Of a DNA stretch of 12,959 nucleotides, positions 1-6,918 are shown one piece after another. This stretch comes from CAZCDM01 sp964497475. GTDB lineage: Bacteria; Planctomycetota; Phycisphaerae; SM23-33. Where the stretch lies: assembly GCA_964497475.1 (NCBI GenBank), contig CAZCDM010000053.1, positions 1-12,959 of the forward strand, written 5' to 3'. The number at the start of each line of letters is the position of its first letter. Position 1 is the first letter of the stretch. Position numbers and translations under genes: made by a program. The notes beneath the pieces were generated by a model. That model saw nothing but the letters and a program-made list of their open reading frames with translations, did not search any database and was not told the origin of the DNA.

Positions 1-366
1 AAACTCGACCGCGCCAAACTCGACACCCTCGCCGCCCGCATCGGCCGACACCACCCCCAGCACCGCCTCGCCCTCGCCCGCCAGCACCTCACCGCCCTCG
101 ACCGCCAACTCCACGCCCTGAGCTACCGCAACACCCTCCGCCGAGGCTTCAGCGTGACACGATCGGCCGATGGCGATATCATCCGATCAGCCAACCAGCT
201 CCAGCCCGGCCAGACCCTCCTGACTGAACTGGCCGACGGCAAAGTCGCCAGCCGCGTCGACGCCGACCCCGCATCCACGCCCAAACCAAAACGCAAGCCC
301 AGCCCCAATACCAAACCCCCATCCGCCGAGAACCCAACCCTCTTTGACCCGCAGAGCAACCCATGA
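1..366 (+). CDS. xseA: Exodeoxyribonuclease VII large subunit, C-terminal part (5' truncated by window edge)
   Basis: This is the last ~121 codons of XseA, the large subunit of exonuclease VII, a cytoplasmic nuclease that degrades single-stranded DNA to oligonucleotides together with XseB. The frame is open from base 1. The helical segment rich in Leu, His and Arg is followed by the family's conserved C-terminal block: L-x-RGFSVTR-x-x-DGDIIRSANQL, then a LADGKV-x-x-RV strand. After that comes a ~35-residue Pro/Lys-rich tail ending in NPTLFDPQSNP. Its stop codon overlaps the xseB start in an ATGA, and this xseA-xseB arrangement is common and supports the call. The coding strand is very C-rich here: in the first 120 bases I count 67 C and 21 G. 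The catalytic part lies upstream, outside the window. Confidence 0.9.
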   Translation, partial: KLDRAKLDTLAARIGRHHPQHRLALARQHLTALDRQLHALSYRNTLRRGFSVTRSADGDIIRSANQLQPGQTLLTELADGKVASRVDADPASTPKPKRKPSPNTKPPSAENPTLFDPQSNP

Positions 367-626
367 GCAAATCCAAATCCGACGAGAAACAGCCCACCTT
401 CGCCCAGGCCATCGAGCAACTCGAGACCATCATCACCGAGATTGAAGACGGCGAGGTTGACCTGGAAGAATCCATCGAACGCTACGAGAAGGGCATTGCT
501 CTGATCAAGAGCTGCCGAACCATTCTCGCCCAGGCCGAGCAGAAAATTCAGAAACTCACCGAAGCCGACTCCGGCCAGCTCACTCCCGACGGCGAACTCG
601 ACGACCTCGACCAGCCCGAGCAGTAG
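363..626 (+). CDS. xseB: Exodeoxyribonuclease VII small subunit
   Basis: XseB is the small helical subunit of exonuclease VII; several copies bind the long helix of XseA. The 87-residue product has the usual family length and signature: a TFAQAIEQLE-x-II-x-x-IEDGEVDLEESI-x-x-YE-x-G segment at residues ~12-44, then a second helix with C-x-x-IL-x-x-AEQKI-x-x-L (~51-66) and an acidic tail. It starts at the ATG that overlaps the xseA stop by four bases, so translation is probably coupled to xseA; there is no strong separate ribosome-binding site. It is followed by an 87-base gap containing the promoter of the next gene, with no clear hairpin terminator. The identification is secure. Confidence 0.93.
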   Translation: MSKSKSDEKQPTFAQAIEQLETIITEIEDGEVDLEESIERYEKGIALIKSCRTILAQAEQKIQKLTEADSGQLTPDGELDDLDQPEQ

Positions 627-647
627 CCTCCAGGGCGGTCAAAACGC

Positions 648-677
648 TTGTCTAACGCGGGCGGTTTGGTGTAGAGT
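648..677 (+). promoter_or_regulatory. Sigma70-like promoter for the TPR-protein gene
   Basis: A -35-like TTGTCT (648-653) and a -10-like TAGAGT (672-677) are separated by 18 bases in the gap after xseB. Transcription would begin near 684, giving a leader of about 30 bases before the ATG at 714, which carries an AAAGG ribosome-binding site (702-706). The -35 box resembles the TTGTCG box of the promoter at 8061. The call is by eye only and no upstream terminator was seen, so read-through from xseAB is possible. Confidence 0.45.
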
Positions 678-713
678 ATGGGTCTGTTTTCATCGCAACG
701 CAAAGGCTAGAAC

Positions 714-2120
714 ATGACCGCACAGAGCAATTCAGAAGCTGGTAAGGGCAAGGCGTTTTTCGATCGCGCCGACCAGGTCGTCGAGACGGGCAACTGGGAC
801 TTTGCCATCGAGATGTATACCGAGGGGCTCCTTCGCGAGCCGGGTAATCTCGAGCGAGGCTATAAGCCCATGCGCGAGGCTGCGTTCCATCGCAAGGCCA
901 GCGGCGGCAAGGGCCCCGGCATGCGGGAGAAGTCCAAGCACAAAACCAACACGAAGAACCCGGCCGAGAATCTCGCCAACGCCGCCTACCTTCTGGCCAA
1001 GGATCCCGGCTCGGAGCAGTACATGGAGCTGGTGCTGAACTGTGCCGTCCGGGCTGAGGAAAAAGAGGTCGCCCGTTGGATCGCGGAGATTCTGCTGGAA
1101 TCGCAGAAGCAGAGCGACAAGGTCAATAAACGCATCTGTGTGCAGCTGACCGACCATTGCGAGAACCTCCAGATGTACGATCTGGCCGTTCAGGCGTGTG
1201 GCCTGGCTATGCAGGCGTCGCCCAACGATGCGGAAATCGAACAACGCTACGGCCATCTCGGCGCGCAGTACACCCTGCAGAAGGGGCGATACGGCGAGGA
1301 CAACAAAGAGTTCACCGACAGCGTGCGCGACTTGGACAAGCAGAAGGAGCTCATGCAGCAGGACATGCTCTCCAAGACCGGCGACGCGCTCAAGCAGCAG
1401 ATCCTCCGGGCCCGCAAGGAATACGCCGAAACCCCGACCGAGACGGGCAAGATCAACGGTCTGGTCGATGCGCTGCTGCAGGTCGAGGACGAGACGCACG
1501 AGGAAGAGGCCGTCAAGATTCTCACCAAAGCCTTCGAGGATACCGGCGCGTACCAGTTCAAGATGCGCATCGGCGATATCCGCATCCGCCAGATGGCCCG
1601 GCGGTTCCGGCAGTATCGCGATGCGGGCGATAAGGAAAATGCCCTGAAGATTGCGCGGGAGCAGTTGGCCTTCGAGATCAAGGAATACACCGATCGCAGC
1701 AAGAATTACCCGACCGACCTGGGCATGAAGTACGAGCTGGGGCGCAGGCTCTTCGCCGCCGGGAAGTACGACGACGCGATCGGCATGCTCCAGCAGGCCA
1801 AGAACGACCCGCGCCGTTTCATCAACGTGATGAACTATCTCGGCCAGGCGTTCATGAAGAAGGGCTGGTGGCAGGAGGCGATCGACACGTTCCAGAACGT
1901 CATGAAGCGCGACCTGCCCGAGCAGCACGTCAAGGCGGTGCGGTACAACCTCGGTACGTGCTTCGAGCAGCTCGGCAAGGACCGCAACGACATCGAGGAA
2001 CTCCACCGGGCCGAGGAGGAATACTCCGGCGTGGCTCAGGCGGACTTCAACTACAAGGATGTCCGCCAGAGGCTTGAAGAAGTCCGCAACCTGATCCGAG
2101 AGAAAAGCAAGTCCGACTGA
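714..2120 (+). CDS. Large tetratricopeptide-repeat protein, planctomycete type
   Basis: This is a 468-residue, probably cytoplasmic protein (no signal peptide or membrane segment) made of TPR-like helical pairs. TPR-like units are visible at residues ~14-47 (GNWDFAIEMYTEGLLREPGN), ~152-185 and, most clearly, ~336-440, where three consecutive units read YELGRRLFAAGKYDDAI, NYLGQAFMKKGWWQEAI and YNLGTCFEQLGK. A basic linker rich in Lys, Gly and Arg lies at ~59-82, and a charged helical region with Met and Gln (~198-240) may form a coiled coil. The start is supported by AAAGG seven bases upstream of the ATG and by its own promoter. From memory, TPR proteins of this overall layout occur in planctomycetes; their role is not established. 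It may be a scaffold. It lies 18 bases upstream of the amidotransferase gene, so the two are probably co-transcribed. Confidence 0.8.
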   Translation: MTAQSNSEAGKGKAFFDRADQVVETGNWDFAIEMYTEGLLREPGNLERGYKPMREAAFHRKASGGKGPGMREKSKHKTNTKNPAENLANAAYLLAKDPGSEQYMELVLNCAVRAEEKEVARWIAEILLESQKQSDKVNKRICVQLTDHCENLQMYDLAVQACGLAMQASPNDAEIEQRYGHLGAQYTLQKGRYGEDNKEFTDSVRDLDKQKELMQQDMLSKTGDALKQQILRARKEYAETPTETGKINGLVDALLQVEDETHEEEAVKILTKAFEDTGAYQFKMRIGDIRIRQMARRFRQYRDAGDKENALKIAREQLAFEIKEYTDRSKNYPTDLGMKYELGRRLFAAGKYDDAIGMLQQAKNDPRRFINVMNYLGQAFMKKGWWQEAIDTFQNVMKRDLPEQHVKAVRYNLGTCFEQLGKDRNDIEELHRAEEEYSGVAQADFNYKDVRQRLEEVRNLIREKSKSD

Positions 2121-2138
2121 CCCGCCGGCCGAGCCGAC

Positions 2139-2714
2139 ATGATCGTCATCATCGACAACTACGACAGCTTCACCTACAACCTCGTCCAGCGGCTTGGTGA
2201 GATCGACCCGGATCGTGAGATCCGCGTCTATCGCAACGACGTGAAGGAACCGGCCGCTGTCGAGGAAGATGACCGACCCACGCACCTGATTATTTCGCCC
2301 GGGCCCTGCACGCCGGACGACGCCGGGCTGAGCATGGACATGATCCGCCACTTCCACGGCCGCGTGCCGATCCTGGGCGTCTGCCTCGGGCATCAGTCTA
2401 TCGGGCAGGTGTTTGGCGGGTCGGTGGTCCGGGCGAGCCGGCTGATGCACGGCAAGGTCAGCGAGATTCGTCACGACGGCAAGGGCGTGCTGGCCGGTCT
2501 GGCCAATCCCTTCATCGCCACGCGCTATCACAGCCTGACGGTCGAGACGGCCGGGCTCGATCCGGACTTCGAGGAAACCGCCTGGACTGTCGATCAGAAT
2601 GAGATCATGGGAATCCGCAGCAAGACCCACCCCACCGAGGGTGTACAGTTTCATCCCGAGAGTTTTCTGACCGAGGCGGGCTTTGACCTGCTGCGAAACT
2701 TCCTGAACCAGTAA
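2139..2714 (+). CDS. pabA: Glutamine amidotransferase of aminodeoxychorismate/anthranilate synthase (PabA/TrpG family)
   Basis: This class I glutamine amidotransferase (191 residues, the usual length) releases ammonia from glutamine for a PabB or TrpE partner, which aminates chorismate for folate or tryptophan synthesis. The family start IDNYDSFTYNLVQ, the oxyanion-loop motif SPGPCTPDDAG (~53-63), the nucleophile motif GVCLGHQSIGQVFGG with Cys82, and the His-Glu pair in GVQFHPESFLT (His172, Glu174) are all present, so the full Cys-His-Glu triad is intact. No pabB, trpE or pabC lies in the window. The protein may serve both pathways, as in several bacteria; PabA versus TrpG cannot be settled by eye. 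No good Shine-Dalgarno site precedes the ATG, and the 18-base gap suggests translation depends on the upstream TPR gene. Confidence 0.88.
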   Translation: MIVIIDNYDSFTYNLVQRLGEIDPDREIRVYRNDVKEPAAVEEDDRPTHLIISPGPCTPDDAGLSMDMIRHFHGRVPILGVCLGHQSIGQVFGGSVVRASRLMHGKVSEIRHDGKGVLAGLANPFIATRYHSLTVETAGLDPDFEETAWTVDQNEIMGIRSKTHPTEGVQFHPESFLTEAGFDLLRNFLNQ

Positions 2715-2736
2715 CGCCCGGGCGTCCGGGCGTCCG
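2715..2736 (+). repeat. Short tandem repeat and palindrome in the pabA-epimerase gap
   Basis: CCGGGCGT occurs twice in direct tandem (2718-2725 and 2726-2733), and the 10-base palindrome CGCCCGGGCG spans 2715-2724. The stretch begins right after the pabA stop and fills most of the 33-base gap before the epimerase. It lacks a loop and a T-run, so it is not a convincing terminator. It may be slippage in a GC-rich spacer. Confidence 0.4.
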
Positions 2737-2747
2737 AAAGGCTCGTC

Positions 2748-3701
2748 ATGCACATTCTCGTTACCGGCTCGGCCGGGTTCATCGGCTCGCACCTCTGTCA
2801 GCGGCTTTTGGCGCGGGGCGACGAGGTTGTGGGCATTGACAACTTCGACCCGTACTACGCCCACGAGATCAAGCAGACCAATCTCGATGCCTTCCTGCAC
2901 GAGGATGGCTTCGAGTTCCGCCAGACCGACATCCGCCAGGGCGACGAGGTTGCCGAGCTGTTCAGCCACCATCGCCCCTTCGATGCCATCGTCCACCTCG
3001 CCGCCAAAGCCGGCGTGCGCCCCAGCATTGCCGACCCTGTCGGCTACGCCGAGACGAACCTCGCCGGCACGCTGCATCTGCTCAACCACGCCGCCGCGCA
3101 GGATGCCCCGCCGAAGTTCATCTTCGGCTCCTCCAGCAGCGTCTACGGCAACAACGCCAAGGTCCCCTTCGCCGAGGCCGACCCCGTCGATCACCCCATC
3201 AGCCCCTACGCCGCGACGAAAAAGGCAGGCGAGCTGCTGTGTCACACCTTCCATCACCTGCAGGGGATTCCGGTCTTCTGCCTGCGGTTCTTCACGGTGT
3301 ATGGCCCGCGGCAGAGGCCCGACCTGGCCATCCGCAAATTTGCCGAGCGCATGCTCGCCGGCGAGCCGATCGAAATGTTTGGCGACGGGACCATGCGGCG
3401 GGACTACACCTGGATCGGCGACATACTCGACGGGCTCGTCGCCGCCGTCGACCGCTGCGAAGGCTACGATGTAATCAACCTCGGCAGTGAGCATCCCATC
3501 GGCCTGGTCGAGATGATCGACACGCTCGCGAAGGCATTGAACATCGAGCCGATCATCGAACACCTGCCCGATCAGCCCGGCGATGTCTGCCAGACCTACG
3601 CCGACATCGCCCGGGCCCGGGAGCTGCTGGACTACGAACCCAAAATGGACTTCGCCGAGGGCATCGCGCAGTTTGCTCACTGGTTGCGGCAGCAGGCGTG
3701 A
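2748..3701 (+). CDS. NAD-dependent nucleotide-sugar 4-epimerase (UDP-glucuronate/UDP-GlcNAcA 4-epimerase-like, extended SDR)
   Basis: This 317-residue cytoplasmic extended short-chain dehydrogenase should invert C4 of a UDP-sugar using tightly bound NAD. The Rossmann motif TGSAGFIGSHL is at residues 6-16 and the cofactor-binding Asp in GIDNFDPYY at ~31. HLAAKAGVRPSI (~83-94), GSSSSVYG (127-134) and SPYAATKKA with catalytic Tyr154 and Lys158 follow, then LRFFTVYGPRQRPD. The DNF-x-x-YY, AGVR and FFTVYGP-x-x-RPD features are characteristic of UDP-glucuronate epimerases rather than GalE. It is followed by a UDP-sugar 6-dehydrogenase, so the pair probably makes a galacto-configured uronic acid donor (UDP-GalA or UDP-GalNAcA) for a surface glycan. 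Substrate choice between GlcA and GlcNAcA is not readable here. GAAAGG (2736-2741) lies six bases before the ATG. Confidence 0.85.
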   Translation: MHILVTGSAGFIGSHLCQRLLARGDEVVGIDNFDPYYAHEIKQTNLDAFLHEDGFEFRQTDIRQGDEVAELFSHHRPFDAIVHLAAKAGVRPSIADPVGYAETNLAGTLHLLNHAAAQDAPPKFIFGSSSSVYGNNAKVPFAEADPVDHPISPYAATKKAGELLCHTFHHLQGIPVFCLRFFTVYGPRQRPDLAIRKFAERMLAGEPIEMFGDGTMRRDYTWIGDILDGLVAAVDRCEGYDVINLGSEHPIGLVEMIDTLAKALNIEPIIEHLPDQPGDVCQTYADIARARELLDYEPKMDFAEGIAQFAHWLRQQA

Positions 3702-3772
3702 CGGTGTATTCATATTGAGCGGCGGGTGGGCCGATAGAACATGCGACGGGCGGGACGATACGCACAATGAAG

Positions 3773-3780
3773 AAGGAAGG
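3773..3780 (+). promoter_or_regulatory. Ribosome-binding site that decides the dehydrogenase start
   Basis: AAGGAAGG lies seven bases upstream of the ATG at 3788, an ideal Shine-Dalgarno position. An in-frame ATG at 3767 sits just upstream, but initiation there would have no comparable site and would translate the ribosome-binding site itself. This favours 3788 as the true start. Confidence 0.6.
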
Positions 3781-3787
3781 CACGGGT

Positions 3788-5119
3788 ATGAGCAAGTCAG
3801 CGGAGACGTTGCAAAAGAAGATCAAAAACAACCAGGCGCTGATCGGTGTGATCGGGCTCGGCTACGTCGGCCTGCCTCTGGTGCGGGAGTTTACCCGCGG
3901 CGGGGCGAAGGTGCTTGGCTTCGACGTCGACCAGAGCAAGATCGATGCCCTAGCGGCCGGGCGGAGTTACATCGAGCACATCCCCTCCGAGGTCGTCGCC
4001 GAGATGGTCAAGACAGGCCGGTTTGAAGCGACAACCGATTTCGACCGCCTCAAAGAGCCCGATGCCATTCTCATCTGCGTGCCCACGCCGCTGAGCAAGA
4101 TGCGCGAGCCGGACCTCAAGTACGTCGAGAGCACCGCCAAGGCCATCAGCAAACGGCTCCGCCGGGGCCAGCTCGTCGTCCTGGAATCCACGACCTACCC
4201 CGGCACGACGCGGGAGGTCATGCTGCCGATTCTCGAAGAGTCGGGCCTGACGGTGGGCGAGGATTTTTTCCTGGCCTTCTCGCCCGAACGTGAAGACCCC
4301 GGCCGGAAGGACTACACCACCAAGACCATCCCCAAGGTCGTCGGCGGCTACGATGCCGACAGCCTCGCCGCAGCCAAGGCGTGCTACGAGATCGCCATCG
4401 ACACCGTCGTGCCCGTCAACAGCTGCGAGGCCGCCGAGGCGGCCAAGATTCTCGAGAACACCTACCGCTGCGTCAACATCGCCCTGGTCAACGAACTCAA
4501 GATGCTCTTCGACCGCATGGACATTGACGTCTGGGAGGTCATCCGCGCCGCAGCCACCAAGCCGTTCGGCTTTACGCCGTTCTACCCCGGGCCCGGGCTG
4601 GGCGGACACTGCATTCCCATCGACCCGTTCTACCTCAGCTGGAAGGCCCGCGAGTACGGCCTGGCCACACGCTTCATCGAACTGGCCGGCGAGATCAACG
4701 TCTCCATGCCCGAGTGGGTCGTCTCCAAAACCATGCACGCGCTGAACGATCACGGCAAGGCCCTCAAGGGCAGCAAGGTGCTCGTGCTGGGCCTGGCCTA
4801 TAAAAAGGATATCGACGACGACCGCGAGAGCCCCAGCTACCACCTCATCGAGCTGCTCAAGAGCAAGGGCGCCAAGGTCAGTTACAACGACCCGCACTGC
4901 CCCGTCATCAAGCCCACGCGAGAGCACCCGCACCTGGCGGGCATGAAGTCGGTCAAGCTCACGGAGAAATCGCTGGCCGGGTTCGATGCCGTCCTCGTCA
5001 GCACCGACCACTCGTCCTACGATTACGATTTCATCGTCGCCCACGCGCCGCTGATCATCGACACCCGCAACGCCACGAAGAACGTCCGTAAAGGGCAGAA
5101 GAAAATCGTCAAGGCCTGA
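3788..5119 (+). CDS. Nucleotide-sugar 6-dehydrogenase (UDP-N-acetylglucosamine 6-dehydrogenase, WbpA-like)
   Basis: This 443-residue cytoplasmic enzyme should oxidise the C6 hydroxyl of a UDP-hexose to a carboxylate with two NAD. The NAD-binding motif GVIGLGYVGLP is at residues ~20-30, and the ICVPTPLS and ESTTYPGTTRE motifs follow. The AKILENTYRCVNIALVNELK helix (~220-239) and the active-site segment FYPGPGLGGHCIPIDPFYLS carry the catalytic Cys275. The C-terminal domain (VLVLGLAYKKDIDDDRESPS, then DAVLVSTDHSSYDY) is complete. The HCIPIDPFYLSWKAREYG form and the FTPFYPGPG lead-in match the WbpA/UDP-GlcNAc dehydrogenase branch more than UDP-glucose dehydrogenase; this is a by-eye judgement. 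Start at 3788 is chosen from the AAGGAAGG site; an in-frame ATG at 3767 would add seven residues. An 86-base gap precedes it, and ydcF-like 5122 follows after two bases. Confidence 0.9.
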   Translation: MSKSAETLQKKIKNNQALIGVIGLGYVGLPLVREFTRGGAKVLGFDVDQSKIDALAAGRSYIEHIPSEVVAEMVKTGRFEATTDFDRLKEPDAILICVPTPLSKMREPDLKYVESTAKAISKRLRRGQLVVLESTTYPGTTREVMLPILEESGLTVGEDFFLAFSPEREDPGRKDYTTKTIPKVVGGYDADSLAAAKACYEIAIDTVVPVNSCEAAEAAKILENTYRCVNIALVNELKMLFDRMDIDVWEVIRAAATKPFGFTPFYPGPGLGGHCIPIDPFYLSWKAREYGLATRFIELAGEINVSMPEWVVSKTMHALNDHGKALKGSKVLVLGLAYKKDIDDDRESPSYHLIELLKSKGAKVSYNDPHCPVIKPTREHPHLAGMKSVKLTEKSLAGFDAVLVSTDHSSYDYDFIVAHAPLIIDTRNATKNVRKGQKKIVKA

Positions 5120-5121
5120 GC

Positions 5122-5778
5122 ATGTCCGAGCCATCGAACGAATCGCGCCCAGCCGGACCGCCGCATCGCATCAGGCGGGTGCTGTGGCTTCTCGGCAAGC
5201 GGGTGATGTGGATCGTTCTCTGGCTCTGCCCGCTGACGCTGCTTGGACTGATCCTGCTTTACGCGACCCCTGTCGGCACGGCCGTCGGCGCATGGCTGAC
5301 CTGTGTCGACCCGCTCAACAAGGCCGACGCGATTGTCGTCCTCGGCGGGCAGATTGACCGCGCCGTCGAGGCCGCCAGACTCTACCACGAGGGCTACGCG
5401 CCCCGCGTCGTGGTTTCGAGCTTCCATGAGGATCGCGCCAGGTATCTCACCCTCCTGGAGATCTGCAACGTCCCGCCGGACGCGATTGATTTCGACCCGA
5501 ACCCCTTGCGCACCCAGTCGCACCCGGCGACGATTGCCCGGATCGACGGCATCGGGCCGAGCAGTAAGCTGTTGATCGTCACCAGCCGGTTTCACACGCG
5601 GCGGGCAGGGGCGGTATTTCGTCGGGCCGGGTACGAGCAGTTCATCCTCCGTTGTCCGCGGTGGGAGCTGGACCCCCCGCGGGATCGTTCTCGCACGGGC
5701 CTGGGCATCCGCTCCACGCCGTACGCCGTCTATGAGCTTCTGGGGCTGGCGTATTACAAGCTGCTCGGCTGGATATGA
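5122..5778 (+). CDS. Membrane-anchored YdcF/SanA-like DUF218 protein
   Basis: This 218-residue protein has a basic N-terminus (HRIRR-x-x-x-x-x-x-GKR) and one hydrophobic segment at ~28-48, so it is probably anchored in the inner membrane with the catalytic-type domain outside. The DUF218 fold signature is clear: KADAIVVLGGQIDRAVEAARLYHEGYAPRVVVS (~67-99), the middle PLRTQSHPATI replacing the usual SRNT-x-EN-A loop, and LLIVTSRFHTRRAGAVFRRAG (~150-170). Family members (SanA, YdcF, ElyC) are linked to cell-envelope integrity and envelope glycan metabolism; the biochemical reaction is not settled. It starts two bases after the dehydrogenase stop with AAGG (5111-5114) as ribosome-binding site, so the two genes should be co-transcribed and may share an envelope-glycan role. 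Confidence 0.82.
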   Translation: MSEPSNESRPAGPPHRIRRVLWLLGKRVMWIVLWLCPLTLLGLILLYATPVGTAVGAWLTCVDPLNKADAIVVLGGQIDRAVEAARLYHEGYAPRVVVSSFHEDRARYLTLLEICNVPPDAIDFDPNPLRTQSHPATIARIDGIGPSSKLLIVTSRFHTRRAGAVFRRAGYEQFILRCPRWELDPPRDRSRTGLGIRSTPYAVYELLGLAYYKLLGWI

Positions 5779-5779
5779 T

Positions 5780-5808
5780 TTTTCATCGCCGCCCGGCAGA
5801 GGTATACT
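5780..5808 (+). promoter_or_regulatory. Sigma70-like promoter abutting the HEAT-repeat gene
   Basis: TTTTCA (5780-5785) and TATACT (5803-5808) are separated by 17 bases, directly after the stop of the YdcF-like gene. The expected start of transcription, six to eight bases after the -10 box, is 5814-5816, which coincides with the GTG at 5815. The -10 box is preceded by GG, as at 8084. Confidence 0.55.
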
Positions 5809-5814
5809 AGTATC

Positions 5815-6918
5815 GTGACGTCGAGACGATTCCTCATGCCCGCTGTCCTGCTCGCTCTGGCCGTGCCGAGTTTCTCTGCCGGTCCGCGTAAGGCGGCCAC
5901 GCAGCCGGTCACGCCACCCCGGCCGACCGCCGAACTCATCGAAGATCTCCACGCCAATGCCCCCGAGACGCAACTGCCGGCGATCATGGAACTCATGCGA
6001 CGACGGGAAAAATCGGCCGCAATGGCCCTCGAGTCCTGCCTCGATTCATCCGAGCCCCGCGTTCGCATTGCCGCTACCATCGCCCTGGGCACCCTCCGGG
6101 CCGAGCCCCAGGCCCGGGCTGTTCTGGCCCTTCTTGAAGACAGTGCCCCGCGCGTACGCCTTGCCGCGTTGTTCGCCCTGGCCCGCATCACCCGAACCCC
6201 GCCCCTCAAGGCCATGGCCGCCCGACTGGACGACCCCAGCGATCTTGTCCGCGGCGGCGCCTGCAGGGTATTTGTCTCGCTGAACGAAACTCGCCTCCTG
6301 CCCAGCATCCGCAAAAAGCTCAACGACCCCAGCCTGTTCGTCAGGCTGGAGGCGCTACGGGCGATGATCGCACTGAAGTCTTCTCTGGCACAGCGGGAAC
6401 TTGCCCAGGCCATGGGCGATGAGAACCCCGTCATGCGTTTCCAGGCAGCGAGGTACATGAGCCAACTCGGCGACCGTCGGGCGGTCCCCGTTTTGCGGAA
6501 GGCTGCCTTCGGGGATGAGGATCGCGACGTCCAGGTTGCCGCCCTGGCCGCCCTGGGTAGGATCGCCACTCCGCGACAGTGCAAGGAAATCGTCCTTGCC
6601 CTGTTCCGCCAGACCATGCCCGAGCAGTCCGCCGCCAATCGCGACCAGCGATCCTGGGAGCAGATCAATCAGGAGATCGCCTGGCGAGGCCGACGGCTTG
6701 CTGCCCTCGGCCGGCCGGCCATGAAGTGGCTGCTGTTGACCCTGCAGGACAAGGACCCCATCGTCCAGCAGACGTCTCTGGTGACGCTGAAGTCCATCGG
6801 CGACGGGCGGTCGCTGGCCTACATCAAGCCGCTGCTGGCGAGCCCGAACAAAAACGTCGCCGCCCGCGCCAAGGCAGCTTACGACGCCATCAAAGAACGC
6901 GGCAAAACCAAAAAATGA
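5815..6918 (+). CDS. Exported HEAT-repeat protein
   Basis: This 367-residue protein has a likely signal peptide (TSRRF, then LMPAVLLALAVPSFSA, cleavage near residue 20-22) and then a Pro-rich linker and tandem HEAT-like helical pairs at ~39-73, 75-105, 107-136, 138-167, 169-199, 201-233, 235-268 and ~300-360. Each unit carries the D-x-x-x-x-VR-x-x-A-x-x-AL pattern (for example DSAPRVRLAALFALARI). No Cys follows the signal, so it is not a lipoprotein. HEAT arrays bind partner proteins; no catalytic motif is seen. The GTG start at 5815 keeps the positively charged signal n-region; an in-frame ATG at 5836 would remove it and has only a weak GAGA ahead. The stop overlaps the GT9 start (ATGA), suggesting coupled translation. 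Confidence 0.8.
   Translation: MTSRRFLMPAVLLALAVPSFSAGPRKAATQPVTPPRPTAELIEDLHANAPETQLPAIMELMRRREKSAAMALESCLDSSEPRVRIAATIALGTLRAEPQARAVLALLEDSAPRVRLAALFALARITRTPPLKAMAARLDDPSDLVRGGACRVFVSLNETRLLPSIRKKLNDPSLFVRLEALRAMIALKSSLAQRELAQAMGDENPVMRFQAARYMSQLGDRRAVPVLRKAAFGDEDRDVQVAALAALGRIATPRQCKEIVLALFRQTMPEQSAANRDQRSWEQINQEIAWRGRRLAALGRPAMKWLLLTLQDKDPIVQQTSLVTLKSIGDGRSLAYIKPLLASPNKNVAARAKAAYDAIKERGKTKK

Noticed and set aside
627..660. A terminator after xseB
   Set aside because: No stable stem followed by a T-run is visible; only a scattered GC-rich stretch.
3684..3712. TTGCGG-N17-TATTCA as a promoter for the dehydrogenase
   Set aside because: The -35 box lies inside the epimerase coding end and both boxes are poor matches. 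The 86-base gap might hold a promoter, but none stands out.
732..3767. A 1011-codon open frame on the - strand across the TPR, pabA and epimerase genes
   Set aside because: Its translation is low-complexity-like (rich in Val, Leu, Gly, Asp) with no recognisable domain, and it lies opposite three genes with intact family motifs. Such frames arise as mirror images of GC-biased codons.
3950..5134. A long - strand open frame opposite the dehydrogenase gene, with similar ones at 6927-8189, 8009-9100 and 9139-10230
   Set aside because: No family motifs, no promoter or ribosome-binding site, and complete overlap with well-supported + strand genes.
5788..5800. GCCGCCCGGC as a terminator after the YdcF-like gene
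   Set aside because: The stem would be only three base pairs without a T-run, and it lies between the -35 and -10 boxes of the HEAT promoter.
6579..6914. A 5' extension of the GT9 frame into the HEAT gene
   Set aside because: The extension is an alternative frame of the HEAT coding region; the ATG overlapping the HEAT stop (6915) gives the expected N-terminus with the Cys box.
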